13,970 nucleotides of DNA from Candidatus Roizmanbacteria bacterium (GCA_013334845.1 JAAXWV010000011.1:1-13970), one strand, 5' to 3'; counted from the stretch's first letter, positions 7,719-13,387 are shown. A program made the numbers and translations. Notes: a model not told the origin generated them from the letters alone.

Positions 7719-7724
7719 AGTATA
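7719..7724 (-). promoter_or_regulatory. -10 box of the gene at 7023-7712, leaderless GTG start
   Basis: TATACT on the minus strand, six bases (GAAACT) before the GTG at 7712. This spacing, shared with nearby genes, is the main evidence for the GTG start. No clear -35 is visible. Confidence 0.42.
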
Positions 7725-7798
7725 CCGGGCGAATTTCTGTTAAAAGTAATGAGAAGGTAAGAATATACGGGTAATGCGATCATGTAAAGAGAAATCAA

Positions 7799-8305
7799 TT
7801 AGGCAGTTCGCTTAATAGGATTTTGATCATTCCGTGGCATTTTGTCTGATAGAGGAATAAGTTCCGGGATATCTAAAATTCCATGAGCCAGCTTTGATAA
7901 GGAATCGTACATGGTAATTATTTGTGATTCACTTTCCTGATATCGATAAACTGTTTGAGTAACTCCATTAATAGTTTCATAAATCGGGTCAACAGTTCCA
8001 ATAATTACAGGGCTTTTCCTTTCATTTTTGATTCTCTCCTTGTGTCTTTTAGCTTTATTCTTGATGGTATCCACTACTAAATCAGGGGCTCGCTTGCGTC
8101 CAGTATGTTTTACTTTAGGAAGGTTATCACACATCTTGTCTGGATAAATAACGCCATATTTGGGTCTATTTTTCAATGCAGGATTAACGCCATTAGCTTC
8201 TTCGTCCGGATGTGTATTTAATGTTATTTTTAGCTCCCTTTTTAGCTCAAGTGCTGTCTTTTTTTCGCTATTTATAAAAACAAAAAGTTTCCCCTCTTTT
8301 CCCAT
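7799..8305 (-). CDS. Unidentified basic protein, 168 residues
   Basis: I do not recognise this protein. It has no signal peptide or membrane helix. It starts with a short strand-like segment (KLFVFINSEKKTALELKRELKI) and has a strongly basic middle (KHTGRKRAPDLVVDTIKNKAKRHKERIKNERK, residues about 66-97). Next comes a possible beta region (PVIIGTVDPIYETINGVTQTVYRYQES) and a polar tail. The basic stretch would suit nucleic acid binding, but that is only inference. ATG 8305; TATACT lies nine bases upstream. The 86-base gap to the next gene on the strand (7713-7798) shows only that gene's -10 box. It may be a lineage-specific orphan. Confidence 0.65.
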   Translation of the reverse strand: MGKEGKLFVFINSEKKTALELKRELKITLNTHPDEEANGVNPALKNRPKYGVIYPDKMCDNLPKVKHTGRKRAPDLVVDTIKNKAKRHKERIKNERKSPVIIGTVDPIYETINGVTQTVYRYQESESQIITMYDSLSKLAHGILDIPELIPLSDKMPRNDQNPIKRTA

Positions 8306-8314
8306 AAGAGCTAT

Positions 8315-8320
8315 AGTATA
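8315..8320 (-). promoter_or_regulatory. Possible -10 box of the gene at 7799-8305
   Basis: TATACT on the minus strand, nine bases before ATG 8305, slightly wider than the 6-7 bases seen elsewhere. No -35 is visible. Confidence 0.3.
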
Positions 8321-8347
8321 TCAAAATAGAGGTAGAAAGTATATAAC

Positions 8348-8370
8348 TATAGGATATATTGTGTCCTATA
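8348..8370. repeat. Inverted repeat between divergent promoters (possible operator or hairpin)
   Basis: TATAGGA (8348-8354) and TCCTATA (8364-8370) form a perfect 7-bp inverted repeat around a nine-base loop, in the gap between the gene starting at 8305 (-) and the tRNA (+). The right arm runs into TATAAT (8367-8372). It could be a repressor site overlapping a promoter, or a chance palindrome in A+T-rich DNA. Confidence 0.3.
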
Positions 8371-8420
8371 ATCTGTCATCCATTCATACTATTATATCTA
8401 GGTGGCTTCTGGCCATTTTG

Positions 8421-8429
8421 TGGTAAAAT
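8421..8429 (+). promoter_or_regulatory. Probable extended -10 promoter of tRNA-Ser
   Basis: TGGTAAAAT is an extended -10 (TGn plus TAAAAT). It ends 23 bases before the mature 5' end of the tRNA, leaving a short precursor leader. No convincing -35 is present. Confidence 0.4.
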
Positions 8430-8452
8430 GTAACTCATTGCTACGAATAATA

Positions 8453-8540
8453 GGAAGGGTGCAGAGAGTGGTTGAATCGGCACGCCTGGAAAGCGTGTAT
8501 GGCAGCAATGTCATCGCGGGTTCGAATCCCGCCCCTTCCG
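8453..8540 (+). tRNA. tRNA-Ser (anticodon GGA)
   Basis: A complete class II cloverleaf. The acceptor stem is GGAAGGG (8453-8459) with CCCTTCC (8533-8539) and discriminator G8540. The anticodon arm CACGC-CTGGAAA-GCGTG gives anticodon GGA, reading UCC/UCU. A long variable arm forms from TGGCA and TGTCA with one G-U pair, and the T arm is GCGGG-TTCGAAT-CCCGC (8516-8532). The long variable arm and discriminator G fit serine. The 3' CCA is not encoded (next bases CCT), so CCA must be added by the nucleotidyltransferase. Confidence 0.96.
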
Positions 8541-8564
8541 CCTTCGCTTCGCAAAGCTACGGCG
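8539..8564 (+). other. Hairpin overlapping the tRNA 3' end
   Basis: CGCC (8539-8542) pairs with GGCG (8561-8564), and GCTT (8546-8549) with AAGC (8554-8557) around a CGCA loop. The outer stem uses the last stem base and discriminator of the tRNA, so it competes with the acceptor stem. It may act in 3' processing or be a repeat fused to the tRNA. It lacks a T tract and so is not a standard terminator. Confidence 0.35.
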
Positions 8565-8586
8565 AGACAAAGTCCGCAGAAAGCTT

Positions 8587-8605
8587 TGGGTTGCTTCTAG
8601 ACCCA
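8587..8605 (+). terminator. Weak candidate terminator after tRNA-Ser
   Basis: TGGGT (8587-8591) and ACCCA (8601-8605) form a 5-bp stem with a nine-base loop, followed by TTTCT. The stem is short and the T tract interrupted. Apart from this and the hairpins at 8539-8564 and 8728-8744, I see no gene in 8541-8783. Confidence 0.25.
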
Positions 8606-8727
8606 TTTCTCCTGTTAAAAGGGATTGTCGAGTTCTTCTTTTTGTTCCAGTTATATGGATATACACCCAAACCAAGCCTGTAAGCGTGAAAAGGGTTAAA
8701 TTTAGCGTAGGAGAGAGGGTCGGTTCT

Positions 8728-8744
8728 AAGGTTTTAGCAACCTT
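8728..8744 (+). repeat. Inverted repeat upstream of the fic promoter
   Basis: AAGGTT (8728-8733) and AACCTT (8739-8744) form a perfect 6-bp stem around TTAGC. It lies 28 bases upstream of the -10 box of the Fic gene, where a -35 region or operator would be. No protein partner is evident. Confidence 0.3.
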
Positions 8745-8768
8745 CTAGGATAAGAAATATTTGCTAAA

Positions 8769-8777
8769 TGATATAAT
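8769..8777 (+). promoter_or_regulatory. Extended -10 promoter of the fic gene, leaderless
   Basis: TGATATAAT (TGn plus TATAAT at 8772-8777) is followed by six bases and ATG 8784. There is no good -35, as expected for an extended -10. Transcription would start at or next to the ATG. Confidence 0.6.
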
Positions 8778-8783
8778 TGAATC

Positions 8784-9335
8784 ATGGAAAACATCGATGA
8801 AATCAGTAAACAACGGGCAGTTAAATTATTTGACAGTCCTGAACTTTCATCGTTTGAAGTAGGGACTACAAAAGGTCTTCAGCAAATTCACCAATATTTA
8901 TTTAATGATCTATATGACTTTGCTGGTCAAATTCGCGAAAAAAACATAAGTAAAGACAATTTCCGCTTTGCTAATAGCCTATATTTGTCTGATGTTCTAA
9001 CAAAAATTGATACTATGAACGAGAGTACTTTTGAGGAAATAATCAATAAGTATGCAGAAATGAATATCGCTCATCCATTTATAGAGGGAAATGGTCGTAG
9101 TGCACGTATCTGGCTAGACCTCATGCTCAAGAAGAATATCGGCAAGTGTATAGATTGGCAAAAAATAGAAAAAAAAGATTATTTCAATGCTATGATTCGC
9201 AGTCACGTAAATGATCTTGAGCTGCGTGAATTGTTACGTACTGGCCTAACCGAAAAAATCAATGATCGGGAAGTATTTATGAAAGGAATTGAACAGTCGT
9301 ATTATTACGAAGAAATCGATGATTATAAAGGGTAA
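8784..9335 (+). CDS. fic: Fic-domain AMP-transferase, class III (C-terminal self-inhibition)
   Basis: 183 residues, near the length of NmFic-type stand-alone proteins. The Fic core motif HPFIEGNGRSAR spans 97-108 with catalytic H97, phosphate-binding G102-N103-G104-R105 and R108 all present, so AMPylation of a hydroxyl side chain using ATP is expected. Upstream, LYDFAGQIREKNISKDNFRFA (43-63) forms the conserved flap region. At the C-terminus SYYYEE (172-177) fits the inhibitory [S/T]xxxE helix of class III Fic proteins, with E176 as the switch glutamate; the residue after it is usually Gly or Asn but here Glu. No separate antitoxin gene is adjacent, consistent with class III. The target is unknown. 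ATG 8784 follows TATAAT by six bases. Confidence 0.92.
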   Translation: MENIDEISKQRAVKLFDSPELSSFEVGTTKGLQQIHQYLFNDLYDFAGQIREKNISKDNFRFANSLYLSDVLTKIDTMNESTFEEIINKYAEMNIAHPFIEGNGRSARIWLDLMLKKNIGKCIDWQKIEKKDYFNAMIRSHVNDLELRELLRTGLTEKINDREVFMKGIEQSYYYEEIDDYKG

Positions 9336-9399
9336 TCTTTAATAACTCCTCTTTTTAGCCATAATTTAATGGAGAATCTTCGTTGGAATCTCGTTTTCC

Positions 9400-10029
9400 T
9401 TACTTGAAGTTCAATGTGGGAAGTATTTGATCGGTGATTGATTTATTTGCTGGAGTCGGAGGCAGAGTTGAGATTGAGAATAACGCCTTACCCTTTAAAA
9501 CTATAGTAACATAGCGTGTTTTTGGTCCAACTATCAAACCTTCAATACCTTTATAGCCATCAATTGTAGCCTCTTTAATACTCGCCGGATCCATTTCTGT
9601 TTTTGCTCGTTCTAAATCTTGCTCAGTCGCATCTTTATATTGTTCGTATAAACCATACATTTGATACTCAGGATTATTTTCTGATCCCTTGGTGAGGAAA
9701 AACCCAGCAGTTCGAATACTTCCGGCGCTATCTGTAATTTCTTTACGGAAAACAAAATCTTTGGGGTGTTGAAAGGACAATCCTATTTCATCAATTGTTT
9801 CCGGTCGCAGGTCGGAACTAGCAGATATCTGTTTAGTAAAGTTCCTGCCATCAGGAGCTCTGCATTGTTCCGGGTAACTCTCCATGATTGGGTATCCCGC
9901 TTGAGCACATTCCTCGAAAGTATCAATGCTCTGTATCTTTGAAGCTTTTTGATAATTCCAAACAACTACACTGGCGATAAGTAGAATGACGAAAACTGTA
10001 ATGAGCTTGATATTTTGCTTCATCATCAT
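9400..10029 (-). CDS. Membrane-anchored extracytoplasmic protein with a paired-cysteine motif
   Basis: About 209 residues. One N-terminal helix (LITVFVILLIASVVVW) acts as an uncleaved anchor or signal; there is no lipobox. A short module follows with two cysteines, ECAQAGYPIMESYPEQCRAPDG, common in small exported proteins of CPR bacteria (recalled, not searched), and the cysteines could form a disulfide outside. The rest is mixed alpha/beta: GLSFQHPKDFVFRK, AGFFLTKG, EATIDGYKGIEGLIVG, ending in LPPTPANKSITDQILPTLNFK. This resembles small PsbP- or lipoprotein-type sandwich domains, which I cannot confirm. Three ATGs in a row (10029, 10026, 10023) are possible starts; the last two sit 6-7 bases from -10-like boxes. 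Its 3' end converges with fic, 64 bases apart, with no clear terminator. Confidence 0.75.
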   Translation of the reverse strand: MMMKQNIKLITVFVILLIASVVVWNYQKASKIQSIDTFEECAQAGYPIMESYPEQCRAPDGRNFTKQISASSDLRPETIDEIGLSFQHPKDFVFRKEITDSAGSIRTAGFFLTKGSENNPEYQMYGLYEQYKDATEQDLERAKTEMDPASIKEATIDGYKGIEGLIVGPKTRYVTIVLKGKALFSISTLPPTPANKSITDQILPTLNFK

Positions 10030-10030
10030 G

Positions 10031-10038
10031 CTTATATA
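10031..10038 (-). promoter_or_regulatory. Possible -10 region of the anchored-protein gene
   Basis: Overlapping hexamers on the minus strand: TATATA (10033-10038), six bases before ATG 10026, and TATAAG (10031-10036), seven bases before ATG 10023. Both fit the leaderless spacing seen elsewhere and argue against the first ATG at 10029. Confidence 0.35.
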
Positions 10039-10054
10039 TTCTATCAATCTTTAT

Positions 10055-10073
10055 TGAAGAATAACGATCTTCA
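10055..10073. repeat. Inverted repeat in the divergent gap 10048-10265
   Basis: TGAAGA (10055-10060) and TCTTCA (10068-10073) form a perfect 6-bp stem with a seven-base loop, next to the -35 region of the minus-strand gene. A possible operator. The rest of the gap has readable but stop-interrupted frames and no firm gene. Confidence 0.25.
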
Positions 10074-10249
10074 GATCCCACCAAAAAGAAGCTTATTGTT
10101 GGTATCGATGAACTTATGGCTAAATTACAGAAGAAGAATCTCTGATTTTTTGGTACGTCAGGATATTTTGAAATTCTGCTTTTTGCCAAAACTACGACGA
10201 CAGTCTATCTACATGTTGGATCCAATCCTTCGCAATGTTTTCCAGGTAT

Positions 10250-10258
10250 TGTTATAAT
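10250..10258 (+). promoter_or_regulatory. Extended -10 promoter of the CDP-alcohol phosphatidyltransferase gene, leaderless
   Basis: TGTTATAAT (TGn plus TATAAT at 10253-10258), then seven bases to ATG 10266. No good -35. Confidence 0.58.
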
Positions 10259-10265
10259 CCATTAT

Positions 10266-10856
10266 ATGCTTAGTACATTAAAGCCAATAGCAACGAAAAA
10301 TTTACAACCTATTGCACGGCTATTTAAAAATGTAAATCCCAACTACATTACTCTCATGGGGATGATTTTTCCCATTTTATTTTTTATCTGCATTCTCTAC
10401 AAGCTTTACATCCCAGCTCTTTTTGTATTTATATTTAATAGTGTAGATATGCTGGACGGCATGGTGGCGCGTTCTCATAATAAGGTCACTCCTTTTGGAG
10501 GGTTCCTTGATTCTACCATCGATAGGTTTAGTGATTATGTGGTATTAATTGCGTTTTCTTTTGGAGCTTTAGTACCATGGATTATCGTTGCACCCCTTGT
10601 TCTTTTAACCTATCTGATTAGCTATATACGGTCGCGGACAGAACTAGCTGCGCAGGGAAAATTAGTTGCGGATGTAGGAATTATTGAAAGAACCGAGCGG
10701 CTGTTTTTCGTATTTATCGCCCTTTTGTTGTATGTTATGTTTCCTTCATTGCGATTTGTAAACCTAAATATTATATCTTTGACTTTTATTATTCTCATAT
10801 TACTTTCAGCGGTTACGGTATTCCAACGAATATATTTTGCCTATAAACGATTATGA
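10266..10856 (+). CDS. CDP-alcohol phosphatidyltransferase
   Basis: 196 residues with about six membrane helices. The full catalytic signature DxxDGxxARx8GxxxDxxxD is present at 61-86 (D61, D64, G65, A68, R69, G78, D82, D86), so the enzyme should bind Mg2+ and the CDP moiety and transfer a phosphatidyl group from a CDP-lipid to an alcohol head group such as glycerol phosphate or inositol phosphate. The motif sits after the second helix, as in known structures. The size and the cytoplasmic loop with YIRSRTELAAQGKLVADVGIIERTER fit the PgsA / archaetidylinositol-phosphate-synthase-like branch; which head group is used cannot be decided. ATG 10266 follows TATAAT by seven bases. A hairpin begins directly after the stop. 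Confidence 0.93.
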   Translation: MLSTLKPIATKNLQPIARLFKNVNPNYITLMGMIFPILFFICILYKLYIPALFVFIFNSVDMLDGMVARSHNKVTPFGGFLDSTIDRFSDYVVLIAFSFGALVPWIIVAPLVLLTYLISYIRSRTELAAQGKLVADVGIIERTERLFFVFIALLLYVMFPSLRFVNLNIISLTFIILILLSAVTVFQRIYFAYKRL

Positions 10857-10879
10857 TCATACTCTATCGGGAGTAATGA
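10857..10879. terminator. Hairpin directly after the phosphatidyltransferase stop
   Basis: TCATACTC (10857-10864) pairs with GAGTAATGA (10871-10879), 8 bp with one bulged A and a six-base loop TATCGG. It starts at the base after the stop codon. There is no T tract on either strand, so termination is uncertain; it may instead protect the 3' end of the mRNA. Confidence 0.35.
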
Positions 10880-10899
10880 CAAGAAGTAAGGGCAATATT

Positions 10900-11112
10900 T
10901 CAATTTTCTGCACGAACGAAGTTCTTCAGTTGACCCACTGTCAATGCCTGGCTGCTTCCATTAATGGTTCTACCCAATATTGGTTTCTGATGAACGTATG
11001 ATACAAAAGTTGATTGAGCAACTAAATCTTCTCCGTAAAATCGTCGTAGTATATCTTCCGCTCCCGTTAAATACCGGAAATGAGTATATCTTGGGACTTC
11101 TTCACTAATTAG
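10900..11112 (-). pseudogene. Probable 3' fragment of an unidentified gene
   Basis: On the minus strand a frame is open for 70 codons and ends with TGA at 10900-10902. The translation has natural protein character: PRYTHFRYLTGAEDILRRFY near the start, then AQSTFVSYVHQKPILGRTI, and TVGQLKNFVRAEN at the end. No ATG or GTG lies in frame, the only TTG is at about codon 46, and an in-frame TAA (11113-11115) closes the 5' side, so an intact start is missing. A GTG at 11105 six bases after TATAAC (11112-11117) is in another frame, which would fit a gene broken by a frameshift and deletion. I cannot name the family. The alternative is a chance open frame. It is antisense to both flanking genes and fills most of the 10857-11132 gap. 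Confidence 0.42.
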
Positions 11113-11119
11113 TTATAAT
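11091..11119 (+). promoter_or_regulatory. Promoter of the quinone-oxidoreductase-like gene
   Basis: TTGGGA (11091-11096), a 17-base spacer and TATAAT (11114-11119), with 13 bases to ATG 11133. The expected start point leaves a leader of about six bases without a ribosome binding site, so translation would be nearly leaderless. Confidence 0.58.
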
Positions 11120-11132
11120 AAATATCTCATCT

Positions 11133-11711
11133 ATGAAAAAAATACTCATCTTCAATGGACATCCGGATAAGGAAAGTTTTTGTACTGCATTAGCCCAGGC
11201 CTATAAAGAAGGAGCGGATATGGCCAGAACAGGCTGTAAGCTTATCAATCTCGTCGATCTGGACTTTACTCCGGTTCTCAAATACGGCTATCGCAAGCGC
11301 ACCGATCTCGAACCCGATTTGCTTGCAGTTCAAAGAGACATTAAAGAGGCCGATCATTTAGTTTTCGTATACCCGACCTGGTGGTCTACTTTCCCTGCTC
11401 TGCTGAGTGGGTTCATTGACCGGGTTTTCCTGCCGGGATTTGCTTTTAAATATCGGGAAAACTCTCCCTTCTGGGATAAACTGCTGACAGGGAAAACGGC
11501 TCGTCTTATCGTGACGATGGATGCTCCGCCGTGGTATTACTTCTTTATCATGGGAAGTCCGGGGCACAAGGCAATGAAAAAAGGGATTCTTGAGTTTTGT
11601 GGCGTCAAGCCGGTCAAGGTCACAACCATTGGCCCGATCAAATCTTTTACCAAGGAAAAACGAGCTCAGTGGATATGTGAAGTGAGAAAATTGGGAGAAA
11701 GTAGTAGCTGA
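11133..11711 (+). CDS. NAD(P)H:quinone-oxidoreductase-like flavodoxin-fold protein
   Basis: 192 residues, the usual length for the Flavodoxin_2 family (NQO1, MdaB, KefF). The fold opens with KKILIFNGHPDKESF (residues 2-16), where GHPDKESF holds the flavin phosphate. FVYPTWWSTFPALLSGFIDRVF (78-99) is the conserved flavin-ring and dimer segment, followed by PGFAFKY. A later strand LIVTMDAPPWYY (near 130-140) lines the active site. Expected activity is two-electron reduction of quinones or similar electron acceptors by NAD(P)H in the cytoplasm. No KefC-like potassium channel is nearby, so a KefF role is unlikely. It has its own promoter and is the first of three same-strand genes. Substrate unknown. 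Confidence 0.9.
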   Translation: MKKILIFNGHPDKESFCTALAQAYKEGADMARTGCKLINLVDLDFTPVLKYGYRKRTDLEPDLLAVQRDIKEADHLVFVYPTWWSTFPALLSGFIDRVFLPGFAFKYRENSPFWDKLLTGKTARLIVTMDAPPWYYFFIMGSPGHKAMKKGILEFCGVKPVKVTTIGPIKSFTKEKRAQWICEVRKLGESSS

Positions 11712-11762
11712 CTTTCTGATTTGTTAAACTTTAAACTCGCGCCATTTTTAATAGGTGATTTG

Positions 11763-11768
11763 TATAAT
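11763..11768 (+). promoter_or_regulatory. -10 box of the SemiSWEET gene, leaderless
   Basis: TATAAT followed by six bases (ATATGC) and ATG 11775. No -35 match at 16-19 bases. Confidence 0.52.
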
Positions 11769-11774
11769 ATATGC

Positions 11775-12050
11775 ATGAATAATACTCTTTTCTTTACTCT
11801 CGTCGCGGCGGTGGCTGCCATAGTCTCGTCGGTACAATTAATACCGCAAGTGATCTCGGTTTTTCGAGCTAAAAATTTGAACGGAGTCTCCACTACAACC
11901 TTTCTTCTTTTTACTTTCACGTATTCGTTGTGGCTCATCCACGGCATTCATCAGCATGATCTCGCTATTATCGGCGCTAACATCTGTTGTGTTATCTGCA
12001 GTGCCAGTATATTGGTGATAAAATTTTTGAAAAGCCGGAAGTTGACATAA
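11775..12050 (+). CDS. SemiSWEET family PQ-loop sugar transporter
   Basis: 91 residues in three helices (about 5-24, 42-58 and 64-84), the exact architecture of bacterial SemiSWEETs, which dimerise to form a passive sugar uniporter. The PQ motif is in VQLIPQV (P24-Q25), followed by the cytoplasmic RAKNLNGVSTTTF and WLIHG in the second helix. An in-frame ATG at 11721 would add 18 residues ahead of the TATAAT box, so 11775 is chosen from the -10 spacing and from family length. The next gene begins seven bases after the stop, so the two are probably co-transcribed. The sugar is unknown; passive uptake suits a host-associated or scavenging cell. Confidence 0.92.
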   Translation: MNNTLFFTLVAAVAAIVSSVQLIPQVISVFRAKNLNGVSTTTFLLFTFTYSLWLIHGIHQHDLAIIGANICCVICSASILVIKFLKSRKLT

Positions 12051-12057
12051 CACCTTC

Positions 12058-12654
12058 ATGACCATCCTCATTCTTCACGGTATTACAGGAAAGGCGGGAA
12101 TTCACTGGCAACAGTGGCTCCACGATGAACTTGTCAAACTAGGGCATACAGTTATTATGCCCACACTCCCCTCCCCTGATCACCCTGACCGGATCGAATG
12201 GCTCGAGACAGTAAAAAAACTTATCGAAGGAGTCAATCCCTCTCAGCTTATTATTGTCGGACATTCACTCGGAGTGGTCGCTGCCCTTGATTATATTGAG
12301 CAAACCTCAAGGCCTGTTCTCAGCCTTATTTCGATCGCAGGGTTTGGCGAAGACTACGGTGCTGAACTCAATAGCTATTTTATGAAAGTGAAGCAACTAA
12401 ATTACGAAAAGATTCGGGAAAACGCTCAATATTTTGAGGTTTTCTACGGAAACGATGACCCTTACGTCCCACAATCTGTCTTGGAATCGTTAGCGGAAAA
12501 ATTGCAGGTAGAACCCCGCATATTTCCTCAAGGTGGACACTTAAATACGAGCACGGGTTTTACCACTTTTCCAGATCTCCTCTCTACTATCCAGCAGTTT
12601 GCAAGAACCTCTCGGGTAAGTTATGGAGTAATAGGACAATCTAAAAACCAATAA
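12058..12654 (+). CDS. RBBP9/YdeN-family serine hydrolase (alpha/beta fold)
   Basis: 198 residues, a compact alpha/beta hydrolase. The oxyanion-hole strand is TILILHGITGKAGIHWQQWL (2-21). The nucleophile elbow GHSLG has S70, the acid is in GNDDPYVP (D133 or D134), and the histidine is in GGHLN (H161). Order and spacing match the RBBP9/YdeN family, cytoplasmic esterases or peptidases with poorly known substrates. It is coupled to the SemiSWEET gene (seven-base gap) and has no RBS of its own. The last 15 or so residues (VSYGVIGQSKNQ) extend past the usual fold end. Confidence 0.9.
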   Translation: MTILILHGITGKAGIHWQQWLHDELVKLGHTVIMPTLPSPDHPDRIEWLETVKKLIEGVNPSQLIIVGHSLGVVAALDYIEQTSRPVLSLISIAGFGEDYGAELNSYFMKVKQLNYEKIRENAQYFEVFYGNDDPYVPQSVLESLAEKLQVEPRIFPQGGHLNTSTGFTTFPDLLSTIQQFARTSRVSYGVIGQSKNQ

Positions 12655-12672
12655 TTGTTGTTTATAGTCGAT

Positions 12673-12686
12673 TGTGCGGGTGCACA
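12673..12686. repeat. Short hairpin upstream of the RAYT gene
   Basis: TGTGC (12673-12677) and GCACA (12682-12686) pair around GGGT, followed by CACTAGTTGG. It lies between the hydrolase stop and the RAYT start and could be a terminator stem without a T tract or a flanking element of the transposase. It does not match the hairpin downstream of the gene. Confidence 0.3.
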
Positions 12687-12706
12687 CTAGTTGGTAAGGT
12701 TTATTT

Positions 12707-13381
12707 ATGCCGACTAGACAAGAGAGATTTTATCGCGGTGGAATATACCATTTATACAACCGAACAATTGAGGGAAAGCCTGTATTCGCTGAAAATAGGA
12801 TGGCTGATCTTTTTCTCAAACTACTTCGTTATTACCGTTCATCTCAGGCGGCAATCGGTTATCACAGGCTAAAAAATTTAACGATCTCCAAGCAAGCTCA
12901 ACTTTTTCAAGCAACCGAGTATGTAAAGTATCATCGCGTACAAATTTTGGCTTACTGCCTAATGCCAAACCATTATCACTTGCTTGTTGCACAACTACAC
13001 GATGGAGGTGTCGTCTCAATGATGAGATCATTACTTAATTCGTTCACACAATACTACAATAAATCTCACAAGCGTTTTGGCCCGCTTTTTCAGCCGCAGT
13101 TTAAGGCTAAGAGTATCTATACCGATGAAGTGCTCACTCATGTTTCACGATATATTCACTTAAATCCGTATTCTTCTGGAATAGTCTCCACATTTAATGA
13201 TCTGTTTGAGTACAAATATAGCTCGATAAACGAGTATTGTGGACATCTTGAGGACAACTTGTGTAGCAAGCAGCAGATTCTTGCGCTTTTCGGGAACAGC
13301 GGAATTAAGTATCAAGAATTTCTGCAAAATAACGCCGATTATCAAAGAAGACTTAATGAAGTAAAACGGCTTATGAAATAG
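12707..13381 (+). CDS. REP-associated tyrosine transposase (RAYT, Y1_Tnp / IS200-like HUH)
   Basis: 224 residues. The HUH metal-binding motif is in CLMPNHYHLLVA (H89, H91), and the catalytic tyrosine is in NSFTQYYNKSHKRFGPLFQ (Y116 or Y117); the KRFGPLFQPQFKAKSI segment after it and SRYIHLNPYSSG (147-158) are characteristic of RAYTs. The N-terminal RQERFYRGGIYHLYNR is the usual start. These are single-strand DNA nucleases that cut at hairpins, and RAYTs are usually single-copy chromosomal genes associated with REP palindromes. ATG 12707 has a modest RBS (TAAGG, 12695-12699), unlike the leaderless genes around it. The gene looks intact. A REP-like hairpin lies just downstream. Confidence 0.94.
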   Translation: MPTRQERFYRGGIYHLYNRTIEGKPVFAENRMADLFLKLLRYYRSSQAAIGYHRLKNLTISKQAQLFQATEYVKYHRVQILAYCLMPNHYHLLVAQLHDGGVVSMMRSLLNSFTQYYNKSHKRFGPLFQPQFKAKSIYTDEVLTHVSRYIHLNPYSSGIVSTFNDLFEYKYSSINEYCGHLEDNLCSKQQILALFGNSGIKYQEFLQNNADYQRRLNEVKRLMK

Positions 13382-13387
13382 GAATTA

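Noticed and set aside
8402..8683. Plus-strand 93-codon open frame
   Set aside because: It spans the whole tRNA-Ser gene and is a by-product of it.
9359..9372. CCAT/ATGG hairpin between fic and the convergent gene
   Set aside because: A 4-bp stem with an A+T loop and no T tract after it; not enough for a terminator.
10015..10257. Plus-strand 80-codon open frame before the phosphatidyltransferase gene
   Set aside because: Its composition (many Leu, Arg, Ser, Phe) looks like a shadow frame, its start lies inside the minus-strand gene, and no initiation signal is visible.
10998..11108. Plus-strand 36-codon ORF ending in a natural-looking hydrophobic C-terminus
   Set aside because: No RBS or properly spaced -10 box, and it overlaps the longer minus-strand fragment at 10900-11112, which reads more like a protein.
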